A DNA stretch of 64,000 bases from NCBI RefSeq assembly GCF_032922745.1, contig NZ_CP136693.1, positions 682,001 through 746,000 of the forward strand. The letters run 5' to 3'. Each line of letters starts with the position of its first letter. The stretch's first letter is position 1. The DNA is from Marinobacter salarius (lineage in GTDB: Bacteria > Pseudomonadota > Gammaproteobacteria > Pseudomonadales > Oleiphilaceae). The notes under the pieces were generated by a model, which made no database searches, had not been told where the DNA came from, and worked only from the letters and a program-made list of their open reading frames with translations. The position numbers and the translations under genes were made by a program. This document shows positions 1 to 7,652 of the stretch, one piece after another.

Positions 1-915
1 AAACCGGTCATCGACCAATACCGTGACAAGGGCGAGCGTTTTCGCATGGGCATGGTTTTCCCGGTGTCCACCCACAACTACGAGCTTCGTTACTGGCTCG
101 CTGCAGGCGGCCTGAACCCGGGCTTTTACGCCCCACAGCGTGGTGACACCAGCGGCAACATAGACGCCGACGTTCACCTGTCGGTCACGCCGCCACCGCA
201 AATGCCGGCCACCATGGAAGCGGGCACCATTCAGGGCTATTGCGTGGGTGAGCCCTGGAACCAGCAAGCGGTGTTCAAAGGCATCGGTGTGCCGGTCATC
301 ACCGACTACGAGATCTGGCCCAACAACCCTGAGAAAGTGTTCGGCGTTACCGAAGACTGGGCCGAGCAGTATCCCAACACCCATCTCCGGCTGCTCCGTG
401 CACTGATCCGCGCCGCCCACTGGCTGGATGAAAATGACAACGCCAACCGTGAAGAGGCGGTGAAAATCCTGTCCCGCTCAAGCTACGTGGGGGCCGACGA
501 GGAAGTGATCGCCAACTCCATGACCGGCACCTTCGAGTACGAGAAAGGCGACGTACGCAAGGTACCGGACTTCAACGTGTTCTTTCGCTACTACGCCACC
601 TACCCGTATCCCTCCGATGCCATCTGGTACCTGAGCCAGATGCGTCGCTGGGGCCAGATTGCCGAGCCGAAGTCCGACGACTGGTATATGGAAACCGCAG
701 CCAAGGTCTATCGCGCGGATATCTACAAGGAAGCGGCCCGAACCCTGATTGAGGACGGCACGCTCAAGGCGGAGGATTTCCCGGACCTGGATGCGGAAAA
801 CTTTGCGCGCCCGCACCAGGGCGAGCTGATCGACGGCGTGGCCTTCACTCCGAGGGAACCGAACGCCTACATCGACAGCTTTGAGATTGGCCTGAAAGGC
901 TCGCAAACCCCTTAA
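1..915 (+). CDS. nrtA: Nitrate/nitrite ABC transporter substrate-binding protein (5' end outside the window)
   Basis: The frame is open from base 1, so the true start lies upstream; 304 residues and the stop are visible. The protein resembles the CmpA/NrtA family, which captures nitrate or nitrite in the periplasm and hands it to an ABC permease. Visible family features include the segment FPVSTHNYELRYWLAAGGLNPG, split here as FPVSTHNYELRY then WLAAGGLNPG, the GYCVGEPWNQQA stretch typical of the anion pocket, and a long C-terminal half with many aromatic residues. It sits 24 bases upstream of the permease gene, then an ATPase, which fits an nrtABD operon. The signal peptide cannot be seen. 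Nitrate versus bicarbonate or another anion cannot be settled from sequence alone, but nirB and nirD downstream favour nitrate/nitrite. Confidence 0.9.
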   Translation, partial: KPVIDQYRDKGERFRMGMVFPVSTHNYELRYWLAAGGLNPGFYAPQRGDTSGNIDADVHLSVTPPPQMPATMEAGTIQGYCVGEPWNQQAVFKGIGVPVITDYEIWPNNPEKVFGVTEDWAEQYPNTHLRLLRALIRAAHWLDENDNANREEAVKILSRSSYVGADEEVIANSMTGTFEYEKGDVRKVPDFNVFFRYYATYPYPSDAIWYLSQMRRWGQIAEPKSDDWYMETAAKVYRADIYKEAARTLIEDGTLKAEDFPDLDAENFARPHQGELIDGVAFTPREPNAYIDSFEIGLKGSQTP

Positions 916-939
916 GACTTGAGTGTCAGGAGACATCAC

Positions 940-1935
940 ATGACCACGCTCAGCCAGACCGATTCATTATCATCAGGCCAACGCTGGCTCCGTGCGCTGA
1001 TAGAAAAGTTGTTCGGCCAGAACCTGGCCGAAACCTTCCGCCAGCTGCTGCTGCCAGCCATCGGTATCGCGCTGTTCCTGGGGTTCTGGCACCTGGCCGC
1101 GCCCCAGGTGCAAACATCGCTGGGCGCCTTCCCGGCCCCTGCCGATGTGTTGGAGCAGTCTGGGCAATTGTGGCAGGAGCACAGCAACCAGCGAGACCGG
1201 GCCGCCCAGTTTGTCACCATGCAGGAGGAGCGCAACGAACGCATCCTGGCAGAGAACCCGGGCGCGGAGGTGAAAATCCGCGACTATCCCGGCGCACCCA
1301 CGTTCATCGACCAGATCTTCACCAGCCTCGGCACCGTGCTGGCCGGTTTTGTGCTGGCCACCATCATCGCCGTGCCGCTGGGTATCATTATCGGCCTGAA
1401 CCGCCACTTCTCGGCGGCCATCAATCCTCTGATCCAGATCTTCAAGCCGGTATCGCCACTGGCCTGGCTGCCGCTGGTCACGATGGTGGTCTCCGCCACG
1501 TATGTCAGTGATGACCCGATGTTCGAGAAGTCGTTCCTGACATCGATGATCACCGTCACTTTGTGCAGCCTCTGGCCGACGTTGATCAACACGAGCGTTG
1601 GGGTTTCAGCGGTAAATCCCGATCTTTTAAACGTTTCAAAAGTGCTGCAACTGTCATTCTGGACTCACGTTCGCAAGGTCGTGTTGCCGTCATCTGTTCC
1701 GATGATCTTCACCGGCCTGAGAGTGTCCCTGGGCATCGCCTGGATGGTTCTCATAGCGGCCGAAATGCTGGCTCAGAGCCCCGGCCTCGGAAAATTTGTC
1801 TGGGACGAATTCCAGAATGGCAGCAGTGAATCCCTGAGCCGAATAATGGTGGCGGTACTGGCCATCGGTTTTATTGGCTTCCTTCTTGATCGAATCATGT
1901 TGTTGATTCAGAAGCGGGTTGCCTGGAACGAGTAG
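940..1935 (+). CDS. nrtB: Nitrate ABC transporter permease
   Basis: 331-residue inner-membrane permease of the NrtB/SsuC/TauC class. A first membrane segment lies at about residues 31-50, then an extended soluble insert with the repeat-like QFVTMQEERNERILAENPG stretch, then five further hydrophobic segments. The cytoplasmic EAA loop that contacts the ATPase is recognisable around LGIAWMVLIAAEMLAQSPGLG. I chose the ATG at 940 over the TTG at 919 because an AGGAGA ribosome site lies 7 bases before it. It forms the channel for the NrtA ligand and is the second gene of the operon. The insert after the first segment is longer than in many relatives, which is common in gammaproteobacterial NrtB proteins. 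Confidence 0.9.
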   Translation: MTTLSQTDSLSSGQRWLRALIEKLFGQNLAETFRQLLLPAIGIALFLGFWHLAAPQVQTSLGAFPAPADVLEQSGQLWQEHSNQRDRAAQFVTMQEERNERILAENPGAEVKIRDYPGAPTFIDQIFTSLGTVLAGFVLATIIAVPLGIIIGLNRHFSAAINPLIQIFKPVSPLAWLPLVTMVVSATYVSDDPMFEKSFLTSMITVTLCSLWPTLINTSVGVSAVNPDLLNVSKVLQLSFWTHVRKVVLPSSVPMIFTGLRVSLGIAWMVLIAAEMLAQSPGLGKFVWDEFQNGSSESLSRIMVAVLAIGFIGFLLDRIMLLIQKRVAWNE

Positions 1936-1956
1936 CCTCTGACTTTGGTGAAGGCC

Positions 1957-2064
1957 GCACCGGGCGGTATTGGCCTCCCGGGACACGCGGTGAATACGTC
2001 CCTGTACGCTCGACAAAAACATCCATGTTTTTGACGGTCCCGGGAGGCCAATACCGCCCGGCGC
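1957..2064. repeat. Long intergenic inverted repeat between nrtB and the ATPase gene (27-base arms, 54-base centre)
   Basis: Arms at 1957-1983 and 2038-2064 are complementary at 26 of 27 positions, with 24 contiguous. The 54-base centre contains its own perfect 9-bp hairpin, CAAAAACAT-CC-ATGTTTTTG (2014-2033). It has no U-run and lies inside an operon, so it is not an ordinary terminator. Its plan (conserved-looking centre within long perfect arms) matches the two elements at 7081 and 40891, though the centre sequence differs. It could affect mRNA stability between nrtB and the ATPase gene. Confidence 0.9.
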
Positions 2065-2088
2065 TCCGCAAGTTTTGAGGAGATTGTT

Positions 2089-2994
2089 ATGAGTAAGTCG
2101 CATCTTGAATTGACCAATGTGCAGATGGCCTTTGATACAAAAGATGGGCCATTCGTAGCACTGGAAAACGTCGACCTGAAAATTCGTAAAGGCGAATTCG
2201 TTTCACTGATTGGCCACTCCGGTTGCGGTAAGTCCACTGTGCTGAATATTGTGGCCGGCCTGCTTCAGGCTACCCGCGGTGGCTGTGTGCTGGACGGGCA
2301 TGAGGTGAACACACCGGGGCCGGAACGGGCGGTGGTGTTTCAGAATCACTCGTTAATGCCCTGGCTGACGGTGTATGAAAACGTTGAGCTGGCCGTTCAG
2401 CAGGTATTCCGCAAATCCATGAGCAGAGCGGAACGGAAAGAGTGGATTCTTCACAATCTGAAACTGGTCAACATGGACCACGCTCTGGATAAACGCCCCG
2501 GAGAGATCTCTGGGGGTATGGCCCAACGGGTCGGGATTGCCCGGGCACTGGCGATGAAGCCCAGCGTACTGTTGATGGACGAGCCTTTTGGCGCACTGGA
2601 CGCGCTGACGCGTGCCCACCTGCAGGATTCGCTGATGAAAATTCAGCAGGACCTGAACAGCACGGTGATCATGATTACCCACGATGTGGACGAGGCGGTG
2701 CTGCTGTCGGACCGCATTGTGATGATGACCAACGGGCCGGCTGCCACCATCGGGGAGGAGTTGCACATTGAGCTGGAGCGCCCCCGCAACCGGGTCACCC
2801 TGGCCGACCATCCAGAATATGTGCGCTACCGTCAGGCGGTATTGTCCTTCCTGTATGAAAAACAGCGCTTCCCCGGCAAAGGCGAGGATGAACAGGATAA
2901 GCCCACCGCTGAAGCCGAAGCGGCGTCGCAGGAAGACAGCTCACCGGATGTCGATAACGAGCATTCTGAGAGCCCGGTTCGCCGCATTGCATGA
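2089..2994 (+). CDS. nrtD: Nitrate ABC transporter ATP-binding protein
   Basis: 301-residue ABC ATPase of the NrtD/SsuB/TauB class that powers NrtAB. Walker A is GHSGCGKST (about residues 43-51), the signature is SGGMAQRVGIARALAM, Walker B is LLMDEPFGALD, and the switch histidine is in MITHDVDEAV. It is the short NrtD type: it lacks the C-terminal NrtA-like regulatory domain of cyanobacterial NrtC. The last 40 residues are acidic and low-complexity (rich in E, D and S), an extension not needed for ATPase function. The start at 2089 has a GAGGAG ribosome site. It is separated from nrtB by the inverted repeat at 1957-2064. About 295 bases without a gene follow. Confidence 0.88.
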   Translation: MSKSHLELTNVQMAFDTKDGPFVALENVDLKIRKGEFVSLIGHSGCGKSTVLNIVAGLLQATRGGCVLDGHEVNTPGPERAVVFQNHSLMPWLTVYENVELAVQQVFRKSMSRAERKEWILHNLKLVNMDHALDKRPGEISGGMAQRVGIARALAMKPSVLLMDEPFGALDALTRAHLQDSLMKIQQDLNSTVIMITHDVDEAVLLSDRIVMMTNGPAATIGEELHIELERPRNRVTLADHPEYVRYRQAVLSFLYEKQRFPGKGEDEQDKPTAEAEAASQEDSSPDVDNEHSESPVRRIA

Positions 2995-3125
2995 AATCAA
3001 ACGGAGAAGCTCGCGCCCTTCAGAAGCACTCATCCGGTGCACGTCGCCCTGTCAGAGCGCACAGTTTTCGGGCCAAGCTCAAAGCGATATCTTTCAACTT
3101 ACTGTAAATAAAGGACTAATAATTT

Positions 3126-3141
3126 TGGCACGGCGTTCGCT
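3126..3141 (+). promoter_or_regulatory. Sigma-54 (RpoN) type promoter of the nitrite-reductase operon
   Basis: TGGCACGGCGTTCGCT matches the -24/-12 consensus TGGCACG-N4-TTGCW at all but one of the fixed positions (TC for TT), with the invariant GG (3127-3128) and GC (3139-3140) correctly spaced. Transcription would begin near 3152. Sigma-54 control by NtrC under nitrogen limitation is usual for assimilatory nitrate/nitrite operons, so the position 150 bases before the flavoprotein gene makes sense. The NtrC site itself was not located. Confidence 0.7.
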
Positions 3142-3153
3142 ACTGTAGATACA

Positions 3154-3167
3154 GGGAAGAATGTCCC
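3154..3167 (+). promoter_or_regulatory. Six-base-loop hairpin at the start of the leader RNA
   Basis: GGGA-AGAATG-TCCC forms a 4-bp stem with a hexaloop starting with A, just after the predicted transcription start. ANTAR antiterminators such as NasR/NasT bind pairs of hexaloop hairpins ahead of a terminator in nas leaders. This loop has A at position 1 but not the usual G at position 4, and a clear second hexaloop was not found, so the assignment is tentative. Confidence 0.35.
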
Positions 3168-3213
3168 GGCTAAGGATCGGCCGGACCATCAGATCATTGT
3201 TGTTGGCATTGGC

Positions 3214-3259
3214 GCCGGACCATCGAGTTCCTTCGGGAATCAGATGCTCCGGCTTTTTT
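3214..3259 (+). terminator. Intrinsic terminator inside the leader (attenuator)
   Basis: GCCGGACCATC (3214-3224) pairs with GATGCTCCGGC (3243-3253) at 10 of 11 positions; the hairpin continues inward to a TTCC-TTCG-GGAA tip and is followed by six T residues (3254-3259). It lies between the sigma-54-type promoter and the first start codon at 3290, so it would end transcription before the genes unless antiterminated. This is the arrangement expected for nitrate-responsive attenuation of nas/nir operons. Confidence 0.75.
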
Positions 3260-3289
3260 CGTTTCGGGCACAAGAAGGGCACCACGATC

Positions 3290-4519
3290 ATGAGCGCAAA
3301 GGCAGAACAGACTCTCGTTATCTGCGGGCACGGCATGGTGGCCCAGCGTCTGCTCGAAAAACTGGTTGCTCAGCCGCATCGGCCTTTTACACGCATTGTG
3401 GTGTTCAATGGCGAGGCAAGCCCTGCCTACAACCGCATCCAGCTTTCGGCCCTGCTGGCCGGCGATGCCAACGAAGACAGTCTGCAATTGCAGCAACCGG
3501 ACTGGTATCAGCACAACAGCATCACCGTGCACCAGGGGGATCCCGTTACCGCCATTGACCGGGAAGAACGCACGGTTACCACTGCCAGCGGGCGGACTCA
3601 ACACTACACCAGCCTGGTGCTGGCCACCGGTTCCCGCTCCGCCAGTCTTGGCCTGGAGGGCGAGGGCCTGGAGGGTGTCATGGGTTTTCGTGACCTGAAA
3701 GACACCCGCCAGCTGATCCACACCAGCCAGCACCAACGCCGCGCGGTGGTCATCGGTGGCGGTTTCCTGGGTCTGGAGGCGGCTGAAGGCCTGCGCAGCC
3801 GGGGTATGGCGGTTACCGTTCTGCACCGCGGCAGTCATCTGCTGAACCGACAACTGGACGAGACCGGCGGCGCGCTGTTGAAACAGGCCCTGACCGAACG
3901 CGGCCTGGCAATTCGCACTCAAACGTCCCCAGTGGCCCTTCTCGGTCGCAACCTGGTGAGGGCTGTGCAACTGGATGATGAAACCCTGATCAGCACCGAC
4001 CTGGTGGTGATTGCCGCCGGAATTACACCAAACACTGAACTGGCACGGGAGGCAGGTCTGGATTGCGAACGCGCCATCTGCGTGAACCCGCAACTGCAAA
4101 CCAGCGACCCGTACATCTATGCCCTGGGGGAATGCTGCCAGCTGGAAAACCAGACCTTCGGGCTGGTAGAGCCGGGCTACCAACAGGCCGATGTGCTGGC
4201 ACAGGTGTTGTGTCACTCCGACAGCGAAGCTGCCTTCGAGCCATCCACCATCCCGACGCGCCTGAAAATCAGCGGCATCCCGATATTTTCCTGCGGCCAG
4301 ACCGAGGCAGGCCCCGACACCGAATCCGTGGTCTGGCAGGACTACGACACCAATCGCTACTGCCGCCTGCTGATTCGCGACCAAAGACTCACAGGCGCCG
4401 TGCTCTTCGGTGAAACCAGCGACGGCCCCTGGTACAGCGAACGCATTCAACAGGCCGATGACATCAGCCCTTACCGGGCCCATCTGGCCTTTGGCAAGCA
4501 CTACTGCGAAGCCGCGTAA
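3290..4519 (+). CDS. NAD(P)/FAD-dependent oxidoreductase, NirB N-terminal-like
   Basis: 409-residue flavoprotein of the pyridine nucleotide-disulfide family. The N-terminal dinucleotide site is VICGHGMVAQ, the second is VVIGGGFLGLEAAEGL, and the FAD-binding motif DPYIYALGECCQ is near the C-terminus, followed by a small C-terminal domain containing LKISGIPIFSCGQ. It aligns throughout with the first half of NirB downstream but lacks the [2Fe-2S] and siroheme modules. It probably passes electrons from NAD(P)H to a partner, plausibly an assimilatory nitrate reductase encoded elsewhere. The longer frame from 3161 would overlap the leader terminator; the ATG at 3290 is preferred because homology begins there. 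It is the first gene of an operon with nirB and nirD. Confidence 0.8.
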   Translation: MSAKAEQTLVICGHGMVAQRLLEKLVAQPHRPFTRIVVFNGEASPAYNRIQLSALLAGDANEDSLQLQQPDWYQHNSITVHQGDPVTAIDREERTVTTASGRTQHYTSLVLATGSRSASLGLEGEGLEGVMGFRDLKDTRQLIHTSQHQRRAVVIGGGFLGLEAAEGLRSRGMAVTVLHRGSHLLNRQLDETGGALLKQALTERGLAIRTQTSPVALLGRNLVRAVQLDDETLISTDLVVIAAGITPNTELAREAGLDCERAICVNPQLQTSDPYIYALGECCQLENQTFGLVEPGYQQADVLAQVLCHSDSEAAFEPSTIPTRLKISGIPIFSCGQTEAGPDTESVVWQDYDTNRYCRLLIRDQRLTGAVLFGETSDGPWYSERIQQADDISPYRAHLAFGKHYCEAA

Positions 4520-4548
4520 AGCGGCCGGGAACAGAGAGAGGAATTACC

Positions 4549-7062
4549 ATGAGCAAGAAAACCCTGATCGTGATTGGCAACGGCATGGTCGGCCACCATT
4601 TCCTGGAACAGTTGGTGGAAACCCCGGCAGCGGCCGACTTCGACATCAAGGTGTTTGGTGAAGAGAAACTGCTGGCGTATGACCGGGTTCACCTGTCCGA
4701 GTACTTTGGTGGTTCCACCCATGCCGACCTGGCCATGGGCACCGCCGACTGGTACGCCGAGAACCACATCGACCTGCGCCTGAGCGAACAGGTAACCGGC
4801 ATCGACCGCGCCAATCAAACCATTACTACACCGATGGGCGATTACGCCTACGACGAACTGGTGCTGGCCACCGGTTCCTATCCGTTCGTGCCGCCCATCA
4901 AGGGCAACGAGCACCCCCATTGCCTGGTGTATCGCACCCTGGAAGACCTCGACAGCATCCGTGCCAGCGCCGACGGTGTTAAAACCGGCGTAGTGGTGGG
5001 CGGTGGCCTTCTGGGTCTGGAAGCAGCGAATGCACTCAAGAGCCTGGGCCTGGACGCCCACGTGGTGGAATTTGCACCCCGGCTGATGCCGGTGCAGCTC
5101 GACAGCGACGGCGGTGCCCTGCTCAAACGCAAAATTGAGGAGTTGGGTGTGCAGGTACACACCGAGAAAGCCACCACTGAAATCGTTGAAGGCGAAGAAG
5201 CCCGCCTGCGGATGAATTTCAGTGACGACACCCATTTGGAAACCGACCTGATCGTGTTCTCCGCCGGCATCCGCCCCCAGGACGCCCTGGCCCGTTCCAG
5301 CGAACTGGCCATGGGTGAACGCGGTGGCATTGTCATCAACGACCAGTGCACCACCTCCGACCCCCACATCCACGCCATTGGCGAGTGCGCGCTGTGGAGT
5401 GAGAAGATTTTTGGCCTGGTGGCACCGGGCTACACCATGGCCCGCACCCTAGCCTCCGTGCTGAATGGTGACCGTGAGGCCGCCTTTACCGGCGCCGACA
5501 TGAGCACCAAGCTCAAGCTGTTGGGTGTGGATGTCGGCTCGATCGGCGATGCCCATGCCCAGACGCCGGGCGCCCGCAACATCCGCTTTAACGATGAGCA
5601 GGTCGGTCATTACCGCCGCATGGTGATCAGCGAGGATGGCAAGACCCTGCTGGGCGCCATCCTGGTGGGCGACAACAGCCACTACGATACCTTGCTGCAA
5701 TACGCGTTGAACGGCATTGAGCTGCCGGAGAACCCGGAGACCCTGATCCTGCCGGAAAGCCAGGGCGGTGCTCCCGCGCTGGGCCCGGATGCCCTGCCGG
5801 AAACCGCCTCGATCTGCTCCTGCCACAACGTGTCCAAGGGTGATATCTGCGGCGTGATCGATGCCGGCTGTACCGACCTTGCCGGTGTTAAGGCAGAAAC
5901 CAAGGCCAGCACCGGCTGTGGCGGCTGCGCAGCGCTGCTGAAAAACGTGGTGGACAGCGAACTGGAAAAACGCGGCGTGGAAGTCAGCAAGGACATCTGT
6001 GAGCACTTCCCGTACAGCCGCCAGGACCTGTTCAATATCGTGAAGGTCAATGGCATCCGCACCTTCCGGACATTGATCCGTGATCACGGCAAGGGCCATG
6101 GCTGCGATATCTGCAAACCGGCCGTCGCGTCCATCCTTGCCACCTGCTGGAACGAGCACATCCTGGCCACCGACCACGTGCCCCTGCAGGACACCAACGA
6201 TACCTTCATGGCCAATATGCAGAAGAACGGTACCTACTCCATCGTGCCCCGGGTGCCGGGCGGCGAAATCACCCCGGACAAGCTGATTGTGCTGGGTGAA
6301 GTGGCCAAGGAATACAACCTGTACACCAAGATCACGGGCGGTCAACGGGTGGACCTGTTCGGCGCCACCCTGAGCGAACTGCCCGAAATCTGGGAAAAAC
6401 TCATCGCCGCCGGCTTCGAAACCGGCCACGCCTACGGCAAGTCCCTGCGTACGGTGAAGTCCTGCGTCGGCAGCACCTGGTGCCGCTACGGCGTGCAGGA
6501 CAGTGTGGGCATGGCGATTTTTCTGGAGAACCGCTACAAGGGCCTGCGTTCCCCCCATAAGCTCAAGATGGCGGTGTCCGGCTGCACCCGCGAATGTGCG
6601 GAAGCCCAGAGCAAGGACATCGGCGTGATCGCCACCGAGAACGGCTGGAACCTTTACGTGTGCGGCAACGGCGGCATGCGTCCGCGCCACGCGGATTTGT
6701 TTGCCACGGATTTGTCCGACGAGGAACTGATCAGCGCTATCGACCGGGTGTTGATGTTCTACGTGCGCACCGCGGACCGTCTGCAACGCACCAGTGTGTG
6801 GATGGAGAACCTGGAAGGTGGCCTGGATTATCTGAAGCAGGTGGTCCTGGAGGACAGCCTGGGTATTGGCCAGGAGCTGGAGCATCACATGGCGGATCTG
6901 GTGGATACCTATCAGTGCGAGTGGAAGACGGCGGTCGAGGATCCTGAGAAGCGGAAGCGGTTCCGGGAGTTTGTGAATGCTCCGGAGAAGAAGGATCCGG
7001 TTCAGGAGTGGACTACCGAACGTGATCAGCGTCGGCCTCTGCTTGAGGAGGAGCCTGCTTAA
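4549..7062 (+). CDS. nirB: Nitrite reductase (NADH) large subunit
   Basis: 837 residues, the usual NirB length. The order is: FAD/NAD domains (VIGNGMVGHHFLEQL at the N-terminus; VVVGGGLLGLEAANAL), a BFD-like [2Fe-2S] domain with CSCHNVSKGDICG and STGCGGCAALL, the ferredoxin-like half, and the siroheme/[4Fe-4S] site with SCVGSTWCRYG (C-x5-C) and GCTRECAEAQ (C-x3-C). It reduces nitrite to ammonium in the cytoplasm using NADH, with NirD as partner. The ATG has a GAGAGAGG ribosome site. It follows the flavoprotein gene by 29 bases and precedes nirD by 198 bases that hold a long inverted repeat. Expression is expected from the sigma-54-type promoter at 3126. Confidence 0.97.
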   Translation: MSKKTLIVIGNGMVGHHFLEQLVETPAAADFDIKVFGEEKLLAYDRVHLSEYFGGSTHADLAMGTADWYAENHIDLRLSEQVTGIDRANQTITTPMGDYAYDELVLATGSYPFVPPIKGNEHPHCLVYRTLEDLDSIRASADGVKTGVVVGGGLLGLEAANALKSLGLDAHVVEFAPRLMPVQLDSDGGALLKRKIEELGVQVHTEKATTEIVEGEEARLRMNFSDDTHLETDLIVFSAGIRPQDALARSSELAMGERGGIVINDQCTTSDPHIHAIGECALWSEKIFGLVAPGYTMARTLASVLNGDREAAFTGADMSTKLKLLGVDVGSIGDAHAQTPGARNIRFNDEQVGHYRRMVISEDGKTLLGAILVGDNSHYDTLLQYALNGIELPENPETLILPESQGGAPALGPDALPETASICSCHNVSKGDICGVIDAGCTDLAGVKAETKASTGCGGCAALLKNVVDSELEKRGVEVSKDICEHFPYSRQDLFNIVKVNGIRTFRTLIRDHGKGHGCDICKPAVASILATCWNEHILATDHVPLQDTNDTFMANMQKNGTYSIVPRVPGGEITPDKLIVLGEVAKEYNLYTKITGGQRVDLFGATLSELPEIWEKLIAAGFETGHAYGKSLRTVKSCVGSTWCRYGVQDSVGMAIFLENRYKGLRSPHKLKMAVSGCTRECAEAQSKDIGVIATENGWNLYVCGNGGMRPRHADLFATDLSDEELISAIDRVLMFYVRTADRLQRTSVWMENLEGGLDYLKQVVLEDSLGIGQELEHHMADLVDTYQCEWKTAVEDPEKRKRFREFVNAPEKKDPVQEWTTERDQRRPLLEEEPA

Positions 7063-7080
7063 GGCTGGGGCCCGGGGTGG

Positions 7081-7173
7081 AGCGCGGGGGTACGTAATAA
7101 TTTTCCTTGGGAAAAGAACTCGCTGCGCTCAGACACCTTTTCCTGGCGGAAAATTATTACGTACCCCCACGCT
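7081..7173. repeat. Inverted repeat, core family A, copy 1 (26-base arms, 41-base core)
   Basis: Arms 7081-7106 and 7148-7173 are complementary at 25 of 26 positions. The core 7107-7147 starts TTGGGAAAAGAACTCGCT and ends ACACCTTTTCCTGGC; its ends pair again (GGAAAAG with CTTTTCC), extending the hairpin. The core recurs, in reverse orientation, at 40918-40960 with different outer arms. It lies between nirB and nirD. No U-run follows the hairpin, so a role in mRNA processing or simple mobile-repeat status is more likely than termination. Confidence 0.92.
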
Positions 7174-7260
7174 CATCGGGTCACGAGCTTTCGCTGGTTA
7201 AACACACATCACATCAAGAGTTAACGCCGCAGGCGAACTTGAACGAAATTGGAGAACGTT

Positions 7261-7629
7261 ATGAAAGCACGCACTTCCTGGGACGTTGTTTGTACCGTTG
7301 ATGACCTTGTGCCCGAGTCCGGCGTTGCGGTCTGGACGGAAGACGGGCCGGTGGCGGTGTTTTATCTGCCGCATCGATTGCCGGCGTTGTTTGCGATCAG
7401 TCATACCGATCCGTTTACCGGTAAGAACGTGCTGGCGAGAGGGATTACCGGGGATCTGAAAGGGCAGCCGGTGGTGGCGTCTCCGTTGTACAAGCAACAC
7501 TTCAACCTGCAGACCGGCCACTGCCTCGAGGACGAAGAAGTAGCCGTGAAAACCTACCCGGTCCTGTTGGACGGCAACAACGTCCGGATAGAAATCCCGG
7601 TGGCCAACAAAGAATCAGCCGTGGCATAG
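7261..7629 (+). CDS. nirD: Nitrite reductase (NAD(P)H) small subunit
   Basis: 122-residue NirD, the small subunit of assimilatory NADH-nitrite reductase. It has a Rieske-like fold in which the usual Cys/His cluster ligands are absent, as is normal for NirD; FAISHTDPFTGKNVLARG and VVASPLYKQHFNLQTG are the family's signature stretches. The ATG at 7261 has a TTGGAG ribosome site. It is the last gene of the nir operon and converges on the RND pump gene, whose stop lies 23 bases beyond. No nasA gene for a nitrate reductase follows, so that enzyme must be encoded elsewhere. Confidence 0.94.
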   Translation: MKARTSWDVVCTVDDLVPESGVAVWTEDGPVAVFYLPHRLPALFAISHTDPFTGKNVLARGITGDLKGQPVVASPLYKQHFNLQTGHCLEDEEVAVKTYPVLLDGNNVRIEIPVANKESAVA

Positions 7630-7652
7630 ACTAGAAGTCAGCTCCCGGCAGG

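Noticed and set aside
3194..4501. Long minus-strand open frame (435 codons) opposite the NirB-like flavoprotein gene
   Set aside because: It lies wholly opposite a clearly recognisable gene in GC-rich DNA, has low-complexity composition and no family motif.
5449..6888. 479-codon minus-strand open frame opposite nirB
   Set aside because: Shadow of nirB; nirB's codons and catalytic motifs are intact and the antisense product resembles no family.
7081..7173. Intrinsic terminator between nirB and nirD
   Set aside because: The hairpin has no U-run and nirB and nirD are normally co-transcribed; the core recurs elsewhere, which fits a repeat.
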